Source of the DNA: Triplophysa rosa
Lineage: Eukaryota > Chordata > Actinopteri > Cypriniformes > Nemacheilidae
Direction of reading: 5' to 3'
DNA length: 64,000 nucleotides
Assembly: GCF_024868665.1 (NCBI RefSeq)
Contig: NC_079893.1
Location: 7,279,485 to 7,343,484 of the forward strand
Both the position numbers and the translations under genes were made by a program. Below are positions 1 to 11,282 of this stretch, piece after piece. The notes under the pieces were generated by a model. That model saw only the letters and a list, made by a program, of their open reading frames with translations. It was not told where the DNA came from and did not search any database. Numbering within the stretch: the stretch's first letter is position 1; every line of letters starts with the position of its first letter.

Positions 1-230
1 TCAGCATACTTCTCTAGTAGGAAAATGTTGTAATCCTGCATTTTTTTGCACACACACAGGCACACACAGGCAATGAGTAATATAAACCTCTCAGCCTAGT
101 TGAAGCACCATCACCCAGGACAAATCACCCTGACACTGATGTCTGCTGAGGTTGCTCCTTCTGAAGAATGAGAGGATGAGGAGGGAAAGACAAATGACTT
201 TTTTGTTCTACATGTCTGTGTTTCAAGTCA
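1..230. other. Single-copy noncoding tract
   Basis: I see no gene or complete repeat here. A short CA-rich run lies near the start (about 49-72). Confidence 0.5.
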
Positions 231-781
231 ATTTAAAGGAACAGTTTACCCAAACATGGCCTCATTATACTCACCTTCAATGTTGCTCCAAACGTGTGTG
301 TTATTGTAGATTTTTTTAACAATCGTTATGCAGATCTGAAGCCATGTGATACATATGTGTAAGAAACAGAAACTTGTCATTATTCAAAGTGCATGTCTAT
401 AGTCTACATGTCTAGCCTCCAATCTGATTATAAAAAAACAGCAGTGAATTTGGTATTAATGTAGTAGATGCATAATTTTTGGAAAATTGCAAAAATGCAA
501 AATATTTCATCTTCAGTGATATTTTGCATGACTATTATGGCTGCACATGAGTTGGAATATAAAGCATGACCGAGTCACTTTATGATAGTTTTATATTGTT
601 GTTTTTGTCTTGACAGCCCCTGGTCATCGTCACAACTGTCAGCCTTTGACAAGCCCCATAATTCTTCTTAAAACATTTATTCTTGTATTCCGCTGAAAGA
701 AATAGCATCATACGGATTTCGAATGACACAAGGGTAGTAAATAATGACATCCATTTCATTTTAAATGAAACATTCCTTTAA
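231..781. mobile_element. Long member of the TTAA-flanked fold-back family
   Basis: The left end reads TTTAAAGGAACAGTTTACCC and the right end TGAAACATTCCTTTAA, imperfect inverted copies of each other. The left end continues with CTCATTATACTCACC, and the right end is preceded by a match to its complement (AGGGTAGTAAATAATGAC). These are the termini of the short family seen many times in this window, but the interior is about 250 bp longer and different. It has no coding capacity, so it would be non-autonomous. Ends are by eye. Confidence 0.6.
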
Positions 782-1882
782 TAACAAGAAAATAAAAGAA
801 AAATATGTGTATGAATAATGATGAACATGCCGCTCAGCCTCTGGCTCACACGTACCTCCTATTCGACTGGACTGCGTTCCGTGATTGACAGCTCATTTTC
901 CAGACCTAGGATCACCATGGAAACTAATCAGACAAGCATAAATAGGATACATGTTGATGGAGTTGTTGCAGTAATGTTTTAATGAAGGTATCAGAATGCA
1001 GATGGTATTAGAGCCAACATGTTCAGCAGCAGTTGTGAATGGGTCAGTGCCAGGCCCTGGCAGGCAGACAAGCTAAGTACAGAAAAACACAGTTTTATTT
1101 TGAAAACCTATTCATAATTGCTTCTTGCTTTCTCGGCTCATGTTTCAGCAGGCAATCCCCTTAGTTAGCCCACAGCGTGTATGAAACACCTCCAAATAAA
1201 GCTACATTTTCCCAGGGCTGTGTCAACGCGTAAAGCAAAACATCTGAGTTTATGTCTCTGATGACTGTCATGTTACATGATTGGAAAAATGTTCTGCTTA
1301 TAATGGCCCTTTAAACAAATGAAGCACAGTTCTCTTAGATTTGTAATTTTGTCAGACTGAGTCTGTCTTTTATTACTTTCCCCTAGCCACCTGGGAGACG
1401 TGAGAGGCTAAAAACTTCAGCTTTAAAACAACACAGCACATGCGAACCAAAGGCGTTTCGGCAGAGGCCGTTAAACAGCGGGGGCCCGCGCTCTTTTGCG
1501 TCCCCCGTGAGAGCGAAGGGCTCCCGAGTTACATGTTTCGGGCACTATATGTATTTTGAAGTTTGTTAGAGGCCAGATTTACGGCTGTGAATAAAGGAAT
1601 GGAGAGCAGCCCGGCAGCGGAGGAGTGAGACTCCTGCGGGTAAATTTGGTTTAGTGGCCCCCAGGTGCCTGGGACATGAGAGACTTCATTATCCAGCTGC
1701 TGCACACCTAACATGGCATTAGATCATGTCCATGTGTGGTCGGTGGAGTTGTTTTTGTGAGTGCAGAACAGGTCGAAAGAAAAGACAATAGACTTTGGTG
1801 AGGAAGTATTTAGTCTGAAGCAAATGAAAATAAGGCTGTGAAGAAATTGAAGTGCAGTACGTTTTAATATCTTGTGATATAT
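782..1882. other. Single-copy noncoding tract
   Basis: No exon-like frame or recognised repeat. A GC-rich, CpG-containing stretch lies at about 1440-1520 in otherwise AT-rich DNA, with no adjoining coding signal. Confidence 0.4.
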
Positions 1883-2173
1883 TTAAAGAGATAGTTCACC
1901 CCCAAATTAAAATTCTTTCATCATTTACTCACCCTTTTGTCATTTCAAACCTGACTGATTTTCTTTTTCTGCAGAACACAAAAGAAGATATTTTGAAGAA
2001 TGTTGGTTCACTTATATTGTATGGACACCAAACTAATGCAAGTCACTATGCACTGCTGTTGTTTGGTTACAAACATTCTTCTGCAAAAGAAAGAAAGTCA
2101 TACATGTTTCAAAGGACAAGAGGGTGAGTAAAGGATGCCAGAAATGTCATTTTTGTGTGAAGTATCCCTTTAG
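1883..2173. mobile_element. TTAA-type fold-back MITE, subfamily B
   Basis: It starts TTTAAAGAGATAGTTCACCC and ends TGAAGTATCCCTTTAG. Inside are the family blocks ATCATTTACTCACCC, GAAGATATTTTGAAGAATGT and the subfamily B centre (TATGGACACCAAACTAATGC). The two halves are inverted copies. A short open frame through it is only a by-product of the repeat. Confidence 0.85.
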
Positions 2174-3464
2174 TGGTAAAGCAAGGATAAAAATACATTT
2201 TGGGTGAACTGGACCTTTAAAGCTCTAGGTCACAAAAATTTTCACAGACCAATGTTTTTGGTTCACTAAAGTTTTTGAAGTATGATTCATTAAAAAAAAA
2301 AACTAATCAAAACCAAGATAAACCACAATATAACATATTGAACTGTACTTCTGTACCCCACAGCCTGATTTTTTAAGTGTTTAGGGACACAAAACCTCAT
2401 TAAATGTTTTGTTAGTGTGAACCAACCAATAAAACAGTGTTAAAAATGATGAAGAAAATTAAAACGTTTCTTAAAAGTTTGATTCCTTGGCATCTGCATT
2501 TTGATTGGTTGATGAGATGAGGCTCTGCATTGCTAATAATGAACCAGATGCCTTTTCTTTATTTGACTGGAGCCAACTACACACAATTACCTGAGGCACT
2601 GCATCCGACTTTAAAGCTGTATTAGCAGACCTGCATAATGAGTTTCTTTTGAAATGTGCGGCACACGTAAACATGACCTGCAGGTCAAATAATCTTTGAT
2701 TTAATACTGCGTAGCCTACAGGAAATTACACTATATTATGAAAATAACATCATCTTCAAAATGATGCTGCTGTGGACCACAATTTTTGCAAAAATAAGCA
2801 ATCAACATGTACTAAGACCTAATAATATTCGTGATTAGAAGTATTAGACTTGAGATTTTAAGAATCATAAGCTACATCTTAAGAGGTAAATAAAATGTAT
2901 AAAATGCATAGTCAATTAAAATATATTTATCATTTGCGTGTTTATACAAAGCATCCTATTCACATCCTTTCCATTGGAAATACTTCACATGCATATCTAA
3001 TGCAGACGTGGGCTAAATATGGAAAGCAGGGAAACGTGAAGCATTTACATTAAAATGCTTCGCAAAGGAACATAAATGCCATAGCAGCCTTTGCAATGCA
3101 CTAAAGCGAGTGGTTCTTTATTCTGAATCTATACCCAGTGCTAAACCTGATCCAAAAGCAACAATTTTGTTAAACAAGGGTCTTTGATGTCTGAAAACGA
3201 GCTGTTTGTCTCTTCTCCCAGGGTGGCGGGGACGTCTCCTCATCTCATTTACAGTGGTGAAAGGAGCAAAGTGACAGGATCAATACCTGATCAATTCCTT
3301 ATTCAACATTGATTCATCATTAAATCAATTATCTTTGCTAATCGGGGACCTTTTTCCGGCACTGCTGAGATTGACATACTGGATGTTAACAAAGGACATG
3401 AAAACAAAACACATTCTCAAACAAATATTTTACATACAGTATATTACAAGTCCAGCACACCGAG
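2174..3464. other. AT-rich single-copy tract
   Basis: No gene seen. At 2199-2220 there is a lone terminus like the right end of the neighbouring fold-back family (TTTTGGGTGAACTGGACCTT), perhaps a remnant. Elsewhere the sequence is AT-rich with oligo-A runs. Confidence 0.4.
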
Positions 3465-3867
3465 CCCAGTCTCATGAATTGCGTATAAATAACACGCGGG
3501 TTGCATTATCGTGAAATACGTACGCCAAAGTTCATTTTTGCGTGAATAAACGCCTATTTTTGCGTGCATATGATACGCCAATTTAGCGCTCGTGCATATT
3601 AACCGGCAATTTGTCTTATTAACCTGTCCCCAAACCCTAAACCCAATGTTAGCGTGCGTGCATATTATAACCTCTACCCTAACCCAAAACCTAACAGTAT
3701 TATTTTAATTATTTCAGGGTTTCCTCTTCATGTACGTTTCAAAATGGCTGCTCTCCAGCGAGGTGCACGCAAACATTGGCGTATCATATGCACGCAAAAT
3801 CGAACTTTGGCGTACGTATTTATTTTGGCGTACGTATTGTTATTTATACGCAATTCATGAGACCGGG
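3465..3867. mobile_element. Palindromic MITE with CATGAATTGCGTATAAATAA termini
   Basis: The left end contains GTCTCATGAATTGCGTATAA and the right end is its inverse complement, running into GACCGGG. The matching arms extend about 29 bp. CGTACG-type and GCGTGCATAT motifs recur in both halves. It lies about 10 bp from the LTR-like element at 3878. There is no coding capacity. I recognise this as a dispersed teleost fold-back type but cannot give a secure family name. Confidence 0.75.
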
Positions 3868-3877
3868 TTGGCACATC

Positions 3878-4211
3878 TGTCACGATTCAGTTTGTGTTCC
3901 CTCGTCCTTTGGACTTTTAGTTTGTTTTCCTGAGTTCCTGTTTCCCCATATCATTTTGTAGTTTTTTTTTATTATTGGTTCAGTGTTAATTTTTGTCAGG
4001 TGTTCCTTGTTTGCCCGCTTGTTATCCCATGTGTATATACAGTATATCCCTAGTGTTTCATTTGTCAGTCGTTGTTTCGGAGTCCCTGTTGTTTTATGGT
4101 TTTCTTGGATTACTTCTTGTTTCGTTGTTATTTTTAGGTTGTACTTTGTCTTATGTTTAATAAATGTAATACTGCATGTGGATCTGCTTCCCTGCCTAGT
4201 TCCTCGTTACA
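3878..4211 (+). mobile_element. Probable solo LTR, plus orientation
   Basis: It begins TGTCACGATTCAG and ends CTCGTTACA, giving TG...CA termini. A polyadenylation signal AATAAA lies at 4159-4164, about 50 bp before the 3' end, as expected for the R/U5 part of an LTR. The 5-bp flanks are ACATC on the left and ACACC on the right, a possible target duplication with one mismatch. The first bases resemble the 5' ends of the two better-supported solo LTRs in this window (TGTCATGATTC and TGTCACGGTCC on the minus strand). No internal retroelement genes are present. An alternative end at 4221 (CCTGACA) cannot be excluded. Confidence 0.6.
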
Positions 4212-5679
4212 ACACCTGACAGGCAAAGATATGGATATGGCTATGTTTAATTGGATGTCATTGTTGAAACCTCCTTATATAGGCCTACTTTACATAAGTG
4301 ACCATCACCAAATGCGAATATACATTTTAACAGCAAACGTTCTGTTCTGAAAGCGTTAATGATGCTAATACTTCCTTTTATTGACATGGTCCCTATTATT
4401 TCTCAACCGTACATTTCTAATCAGTCTGGAACACACAAGGTTGGAGCTGATAACATAGAGTCGGAGACTCTGTTCTGTTATCAGCCCCTTCCCTACATTC
4501 TCCTGCCCTATTTGCTCACATCGCATCTGTGATTGATGAATGATGCTAGCATGTCCAGATGCTAACAGGTGTTAGGTAACTCTAGAGTGTGGTAACCACA
4601 TATCTCTAAAAAAATACCTTGTTTTACATAGTTTTATAGTCAGGGCTGGGAAGGGGGGAAACGCTGGGGTCTGGGGAATGAATTTCAGTGGGGGATGGAG
4701 TTCCACTTCACAATGTAGAGGATTTCCATATTTTATCCATGAAATAGCATCTAAAACACTATGCAAATTTTATACATAAATACAGGGATTTTCTGAATCG
4801 TCTAAAAATATCAAATGTCTCCAACTAGAATCCCCCAATGAATCTTGGCCATTACCAGCACTGTTTACTGTGTAACTAGTAGTATATTTCAGTAAACTTT
4901 CTATTCATAACACATTTAAAAGAGATAAAGAGAATTAAGATGGATAAATGGATATGAGATGAATACACATTACACGTCTGCTGCAAGACTCACAATTCCT
5001 TTTGTCGGTGTATTTGATGACCTCCAGGTTTTTGAACCTCCACACAAACACACACACACGCACGCACACACTTTTTCACTGGCTGGAGTGGAGACAGGAG
5101 GGAGAAGCAGGACAAAGATAGATAATAGCGCCTTTTTTCCTCTCATTTTTTCTCCTCCTCCGTGGGGGGTAAAGATCTTTCGGTCGAGCTTGTTGGAGTG
5201 CTGAGCGAGAGAGTGATTAGAGGAACCCGCCGTTAATTAAAGCGAAATAGGAAAGAAAGAGTGAAATTAAACCTGCTGCGATGAATACTCCATTAACTAT
5301 GAAAAGTGAGTGAGGGGGGAGTCCGCGAGAGCAAGAAATGCGAAGAAACAGACAGTCCATTTTCACATCTAGAAGGGCACTGTGGCCCTATATTTTTTCA
5401 CCCAACTTGTGGAAAATCAAAGTTGCAAATTAGTCCTCAGGACCAGAAATAATCTGTTCTCCGTGGAGAAGTGTTAACAGTGTGACAGGGTTTGCACAGG
5501 TTGGCGTTAATTCGTTTTTCCCTCATCATTTTATTTGCATTTGGTATCTGCTATAGCAAAACCTAGAAACTCCCATTGCCTTTTGTACATGGAACCAACT
5601 TTTGATACAAATCAAAATCTTTTGAGCCATATATCAGACATGTCGGAAAAATTACCATTCAGTAGACACTCATGTGTAT
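4212..5679. other. Single-copy tract with hairpin and CA run
   Basis: No exon seen. It contains a strong hairpin at 4443-4488, listed separately, and a (CA)n/(CG)-interrupted run at 5041-5071. Purine-rich sequence occupies 5200-5340. Confidence 0.4.
4443..4488. other. Imperfect hairpin, 46 nt
   Basis: The arms GGAGCTGATAACA and TGTTATCAGCCCC pair at 12 of 13 positions. Inside them, AGAGTC pairs with GACTCT around a 3-nt GGA loop. The inner and outer stems are separated by an asymmetric internal loop (1 nt against 4). No transposon termini or target duplication flank it. It could be a structured RNA, a palindromic binding site, or chance. Confidence 0.5.
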
Positions 5680-5950
5680 CTGTAGCTAAATTGGTACAGC
5701 ATTGCATTAGCAGTGCAAAGGTTATGGGGTTGATTCCCAGTAACATGTATACACATGGCTTGAGTTCAATGCTTACATTTCATGTATGCCTTTGGCAGAT
5801 GCTTTTAACCAAAGCAACAAGCTACACATTTTTTTCAGTATGTGTGTTCCCCAGGGATTAAACTCATGACCTTTGCATTTATAGTGCAATGCTTCTACAA
5901 TTGAGCTAAAGGAGCTCTTGTATAAGTGTCTGCCAAATGTGGAAATGCCA
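5680..5950 (+). mobile_element. tRNA-derived SINE (plus) split by a second SINE (minus)
   Basis: A plus-strand tRNA-like head spans about 5680-5762: TGTAGCTAAATTGGTACAGC carries the A-box region and GGTTGATTCCC (5728-5738) the B box. From about 5773 to 5914 an oppositely oriented SINE follows. Its reverse complement starts with an equivalent of TAGCTCAATTGTAGAAGC and ends with the tail TTAAAAGCATCTGCCAAAGG. After it, about 5918-5950, comes ATAAGTGTCTGCCAAATG, the tail expected for the first SINE. The simplest reading is a minus-strand SINE inserted in a plus-strand SINE of the same family. Both are diverged. Confidence 0.65.
5773..5914 (-). mobile_element. tRNA-derived SINE nested in the preceding SINE
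   Basis: On the minus strand the tRNA-like head lies at the right (complement of TTGAGCTAAAGGAG at 5901-5914). The B-box region is the complement of GGGATTAAACTCATGACC. The tail (complement of CCTTTGGCAGATGCTTTTAA) is at the left. Head-to-tail order is complete, so this copy is close to full length. RNA polymerase III promoter boxes are expected for the family, but both are degenerate here. Confidence 0.65.
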
Positions 5951-6064
5951 AGATGCATATGCATTTAAAATGTACAGTCTTGAAAACGGTATCTTCTTGG
6001 AAAACGGATACAAATATTGTCTACTTATCCAGCACTACAGTTTTTATGCAATTAAATCAGATTT

Positions 6065-6115
6065 CTTTATTGTCATTGCATGACACATACAATGAAATTT
6101 GAGGGGCTATACATC
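6065..6115. repeat. Fragment of a dispersed teleost repeat
   Basis: TTTATTGTCATTGCATGACA followed by CATACAATGAAATTTG matches my memory of a common fish interspersed repeat end. It is short and has no boundaries. Confidence 0.3.
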
Positions 6116-6172
6116 TAATCACATACACACAACATTTGAACACTCACACAGTTCTTGGCCAGATTAAGTTCA

Positions 6173-6439
6173 TCAACATGATCTCATGGGAGTTCGTTGC
6201 TATTTTACGAGGTGGCTTATCCGTATGAATTTGTACATTGCAAATCGTACAAAGACGTACGATTAGTATAAAAAGCAATACTGAAGTCCCACCCCTAACC
6301 CCGCTCCTACCTCTAACATCACCGGCGGGAAAGCAAATCGTACTCAAATGTACGAATGAGATCGTACAAATTCATATGATTTAGCCAAAATTAGCCACAT
6401 CGTAAAAAAGTCAAGTTTTTGCCTCAAGATTGTGTTGGG
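6173..6439. mobile_element. Palindromic MITE with CATGATCTCATGGG termini
   Basis: The left end reads TCAACATGATCTCATGGG. The inverse complement of the right end is CCAACACAATCTTGAGG, a diverged copy. Both halves carry ACGAGGTGGCT-like and CGTACAAATTCATATGA-like blocks. Related half-copies lie at 11155-11282 and 47598-47745. Non-coding. Confidence 0.65.
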
Positions 6440-7434
6440 TTGATTCCAGTCCTGTCCAGACTTGAGATTTCCGTCTGGATTAAATACACATGGTCATTTT
6501 GACATTCTGAAAAACTTCTATCAAATAAGCTTACAGATTAGATAAACGGCTGCCAAATATTAAAATATAAATAAATTATTCATACGCCTAGGTCTCAGAG
6601 AGATATCATAGCTATTTAAAACAGTATGACACTTTAAAATTGAAACAGCAAAGGTATACAGTATATATCATTGACCATGTTCTAATCGTAGTGTTGAAAT
6701 AACTTGTCCTACCAGAATTAGTTGCACCACGTTTTTTTAAAACATCACACGTATCTCATCATCAGGGATTGATCTCACGATAATGTTGTTTTCCATTTCT
6801 CTCTCCCTCTCTCTATTTCCCTCTCTCTCTGCTGTCTCTCAGCTACTTCCTATTGCTTTCATCTGTGGCGCTGTCAGGAGAATGCTGCAACAGCTACATG
6901 TGTGTTGCGTTTACCACCCTCATTAACCAGGCTTTTGTTTTGCAGCTCCATGCCCCGGCTTTAAACTTTTGCCACAAAATAGTGACAGAAATACGGAAAA
7001 AATATAACCGCAACACTCTTTGAGCGATTAAACCTTTTCTAACCTCTCTATTACATGCCATCGGCTCAGTCGGAAATGAGGAATAACACAGAACGAGAGA
7101 GGGAGAGAGAGAGAGGAAGCAATATACAGTGTATAGAAAGTTGTAGCATGGTGCTTGTAGCTTGATCTGATAAGAGCTGATGGAAATAGGTCAGGTTGGA
7201 GAGTCATGTAGGGCTGCGTGTCTTTTTGCCCTCTGGTGTGTGAATGACCTGTTGGAGCTCGGTGCACAGGTTTCACACCCTAAGGGTGAGCATACACTCT
7301 TAATGCTTGTCAAATTCACTCAGATGCCCAACCATGAAGAAAGAACACATGCATGTTGGCGTGAAGCGGCAACTAACACCATTTTGGAAAGGCTTTATTA
7401 GAGTTTAATGGATTCTTATTGATTTTACACAATA
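6440..7434. other. Single-copy tract
   Basis: No gene recognised. A pyrimidine-rich tract (about 6796-6840) and a GA-rich tract (about 7094-7118) are the only obvious structure. Confidence 0.4.
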
Positions 7435-7808
7435 GTTTGCAAGATGTAAACAGTGCTGGTCTGGAAGCACTTCATGATTTATTTTTAAACACTTTGCAAG
7501 TGTTAGAACAAAATATGATCAACAGAAGATTTGGACATGAATCGGAAAGCAATGCTGATTCAACGCTGGTCCAGAAGAACTTGCTGCTTCAGTTTTTTAA
7601 CACAAAGGTTTGAACTAAATAAAACCACAGAAATGTTAAATGAATGTATTTAAGATTTAATTATATAAGTAACTTTAAAAAACTGGAAGTGCTTCTGGAC
7701 CAGTGTTTACATCTGGCAAAGTGGTGTGTGTGTAACATTAATGAATAAAATCTGAAACAGGAAGTACTTCTGGACCAGTGTTGTTTTCGTCTTGTAAAAT
7801 GGTCTATA
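7435..7808. mobile_element. TA-type GACCAC fold-back MITE, two copies nested
   Basis: The motif CTGGTCCAGAAG or its complement occurs four times, at about 7461, 7566, 7696 and 7771. The inner pair (about 7555-7730) forms one palindromic element with TTCAGTTTTTTAACAC near its centre. The outer pair forms another, ending AAAATGGTCTATA at 7808. A single intact copy of the family lies at 22060-22267. The order suggests one copy inserted into another. Confidence 0.6.
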
Positions 7809-9690
7809 ATCTCTAAGAGATGTATAATCAACATAATGCTTACATGGTAAGGCATGTTCAAGGCACTGTCTAAAACAATGAAATAATGTGGACATGATTC
7901 AGTCATAGGAAAAACAGATTTGCATCTTTCGATACAGAAATTATGTTTTAGCGGAAAAAAAAACATCATAAATGAGATCTTTCAACATCTACCGATTTAT
8001 GGTGGGTAAATAGGAACTTTTATTAACGTTTTCTGCTTCTTTTCTTCTGAGAAAAGTAGTTGTAATCTGTGCTTAAGAAAATATATTTTTCAGTCCACAG
8101 ATCTTGCTCAGATTTCAATCAACAGTGATTTTTCCGGTCCACGGTGATTATTTGAGTTACACTAACCACAATGCAATATAACTCTATTTTATATTTTAAG
8201 ATAAACCTTTGAGACAACATTAAAAAAAGTCTTGTCAGCAATAAAAAGAATGACCTCTAAGTTTTCTCCCCAATTTCTTCCCCCAATTTTTGGGAAATAG
8301 GGGTTGGGGAGTAATTTATTTAAGCACCAAATTGAACACACTTTTAGCAGCACAACAAATGTTTTCATAGCAGTGTAGTATTTCAGAAACAAGCTAATTT
8401 CTCAAACAAGAAGCAGACTGGCAAGTGTTTTAACGTTACATATGCATGCAGCTTTACAGCCGAGTGATCTTATGCTATAATCAAACAACTTCCCTTTTGT
8501 CGCAGTTACATAAATGATGGTATTTTCGGATTAGCATTTAATGCACCTTTATCCAAGTTTACTGTTACACTAAATGAGAATGTTCATTTTCTCGAAACAC
8601 CCTCTTTTCAAATAAAAGGTACTGTATAAGTAGCTTTCCTTAAAGGCTAATTCAAACTGATCCAACAAACTCAAACACTAGCATTCTAAATTCTCATTGA
8701 CATTTGTCCAACAAACGCCAACATGGGTTTCACACTGATTCAACAAACCCCTGAGCTAAATGAATAGAAATGCATCCTTAAGAAAGACAATTTCTCACGA
8801 ATCATGCCAGAACAAATAAGTGTACACAAGTGTAATACTCGGTTAAAGTCTTTAGTGAGGGTTTCACGTGGCCGATATTTACCCAAGACTTTCATCAAGT
8901 GGGACCCTCCAGTTGAAGTGTCTACGCTGTCATGGTTTTTAAAAATCATTTTAGTGTGTGTTAAACAAAATTTAGTAGTGATATCACACAGCTGTATTGC
9001 TTTTCAAACCTAAACTCTGCCTGGCTCTCATTTGGCTTGTGGGAACTTAAAACAAAGCTATTTCATGTGTTGTCGAAGCGTAAGATCTTTTTCATTGCTC
9101 CCCTCTCTCTCTTTCTCTCAGTCTTTGTGGGGGTCTGTCGGTAAAGCCATATGGGGAGTGCGAGCGGCTCAGGGTGGTTGTTGGGTGTTTCACCCCAAGC
9201 ACAAAAGCAGGGGGCCTGCTGAATGATGCCTATGAATGCATGAGGACAAGCGGGGTGAAAAGGAACCTGTGGCCGTGTCATAAAGGAGCACCGGGGGAGG
9301 GGTCCCATATGACATCGCAAAAAGTGACAAAAGAGTTTGGCTGGTCTTTCACCGCGGTGCACTCCACCCCTGCCAGAAAGCACCAGCTAATTATCCACCG
9401 ACCTGACAGGAGGGCGTGCGCGCATGTGTGCGCGTGTGAAAGCTGAGATTGAGCAGCCCGTTTCACACATGCGTTCGGCACCAACTGAGACAGACAACAT
9501 CTCTGGTGCTTTGATGGATGAGGTTTTGTATGCGTGCGCGTGTAAAGACTTATTTCAGGATATTGCATAAGATGAGATGCCTCTTTGTCACTAAAACAGT
9601 CACTAGCTATAATTCCAGAACAAATACGAAACTAGATCTTTGTGGAGAAGTGCTTGGCCATGCAATGTAGGGCTTTCCTATGTCGTTGCT
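7809..9690. other. Single-copy tract
   Basis: No exon supported. Minus-strand open frames around 7661-7969 are driven by the adjoining repeat. A GC-richer stretch lies at about 9120-9430, and a purine/CG run (GCGTGCGCGCATGTGTGCGC) at about 9414-9434. Two occurrences of AACAAACxCC-type sequence near 8665-8750 suggest an old repeat, unresolved. Confidence 0.35.
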
Positions 9691-9800
9691 AGGTGGTTCT
9701 TGAGGGTTTTTTCCATGTTGCTATGCGGGTGCTATGTTGAAGTCCAAAGAGTTGCTACTGTAGGTAGAGCCATGATGTACTTGCTATGATGTTCTGCTTT
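9691..9800. repeat. Degenerate GTTGCTAGG-type repeat
   Basis: GTTGCTAGGTGGTTCTTGAG, GTTGCTATGCGGGTGCTATG and GTTGCTACTG follow at roughly 40-bp spacing. The same unit builds the minisatellite at 53643-54056, here strongly decayed. Confidence 0.4.
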
Positions 9801-9947
9801 CTAGACATAACAGGTATCTTCTTTAATGTACATCTAAGAGTTTTGTTTTGTTCCGTTTCATCATCCACCATGTAAAAATTGTTGAGTTTTTTCAACTCAT
9901 TGGTGGGTCAAATATGCAAATTTCTAGATTAATTTAAATCAGCGGTT

Positions 9948-10142
9948 CATTGTAAAAAATACGTAATTTTTTACAGATTTTTTCACGCATAATGTCTAAA
10001 AAACTAAATTTCATTGGTTTTTTAACAGATTTTTGAAATACAGTAAAAAACCGTCAAATTACAGGAAATGCAGGGAAAACATGTAATTTTACAGGAAAAA
10101 CTTTATTTTATGGAATTTTCCAGTGCCCCAGCTGTCAGAAAG
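9948..10142. repeat. TTTTACAG-rich dispersed element fragment
   Basis: It has repeated TTTTTACAG blocks, then CATGTAATTTTACAGGAAAA, ACTTTATTTTA and CCCCAGCTGTCAGAA. The same order occurs at about 12626-12720, which shows this is an interspersed family. Boundaries are uncertain. Confidence 0.5.
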
Positions 10143-10705
10143 TTTCAGTTTTTGAAAGGATTTTTTTGATCACTTACAACAAACACCAAACCCTTGATAC
10201 AAGCAATACAAATAATGATAATGCCCTAGCAACCAGCACTAACAATAAGATAGAAATGCTGTGTTTGTATGCAACAAACACGCTTTTCTGTCTGTAACTG
10301 CAATGACTGCACATCGTATGAGAGCGAGAACAAACAATGATCGTATTCAGTGGTCGCACCCCCTTTCTTCCCCTGTGTACAGCTCAAAAACACATCTGTT
10401 TTCATGGTACTTGACGGACACACTATTGCCAACACCCTTTCATTCGCGTCCCACCCACTCTTTTTTGGATGATGATGTTGGGTTTGAATGCGCTACAGCA
10501 CTAGAGGGAGAAGAGCATTTGGTAGGGGTTTCGGTAAAGGATCTTCCCATTCATCCACACATCATTACCCCTACAATCATTCACTCTGCAGATGGACTCA
10601 CTGAGAAAACATGCACACAACCCATCGTCCAATCACATTCTGCATTTCTTTTGTGAAGCTTTTATCTGCATTTCAAATGAATTGATATACATTTTCAATT
10701 CAATT
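10143..10705. other. Single-copy tract
   Basis: A 131-codon plus-strand frame (10261-10656) runs through here. It has no recognisable domain and biased low-complexity composition, and I do not call it a gene. Confidence 0.4.
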
Positions 10706-11154
10706 CAGAGGTTCTCAAACTGTGGGTCGTGACACAAAGACACTTCGTTGTTGTGGTGCATTACACTTTTTCAAAAAACTATTCTAGTGGCTAACAATGA
10801 TACTTGTTCATTGGTTCGCGTGTATATTGTGCTTTCACGAATACACAACTGTTTAAAGTGCAGATGAAGCACATGTTTAATACTTTAGGATTTTTATCAC
10901 AAGTAATTCCTTTCGTTACATGTAAGTTATATAGATCACAATTACAATATCAAGGGGAATCATATTTTCATATGATATATTTGTGCCACAACCATGTAGC
11001 CCTAAAAACAAAACATATTCATTAATGTCAAGAAGCAAACTGCTATCTCCTTCAAGGGAACGAATGTGTGTCTTCTCCATATTTCTACAGCATAGAAAGA
11101 AACTAGGTACTGAGATAGATCTGGGTCCTGTATTGAAAAGGTTTGGGATCCCTG
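10706..11154. mobile_element. hAT-like non-autonomous element
   Basis: The left end CAGAGGTTCTCAAACTGTGG and the inverse complement of the right end, CAGGGATCCCAAACCTTTTC, are imperfect copies. Both resemble the CAGGGGTTCCCAAAC ends of Charlie-type hAT elements. There is no transposase frame. I could not find a matching 8-bp target duplication, so the ends or the integrity are uncertain. Confidence 0.5.
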
Positions 11155-11282
11155 GGTCAGGTTTAGGGGTGAGGCTTCATTTGCTTTTTTTTACTAATCG
11201 TATATGTTTTTGATTCGCATCATGTGAATTCATACATATTAGCCACCTTGTAAAATAGGTACAAATCCCTGTGAGATCAGGT
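11155..11282. mobile_element. Half-copy of the CATGATCTCATGGG MITE
   Basis: It carries GTTTAGGGGTGAGGCTTCAT, ACTAATCGTATATG, ATTAGCCACCTTGTAAAATA and finally CCCTGTGAGATCAGG, the order of the right half of the element at 6173. Its left half is missing where the hAT-like element ends. Confidence 0.5.

Noticed and set aside
3654..3961. Overlapping short frames near 3.7-3.9 kb
   Set aside because: They lie in a palindromic MITE and the adjoining LTR.
10261..10656. 131-codon plus-strand open frame
   Set aside because: No domain, no codon pattern or splice context that I can defend. It ends next to a hAT-like element.
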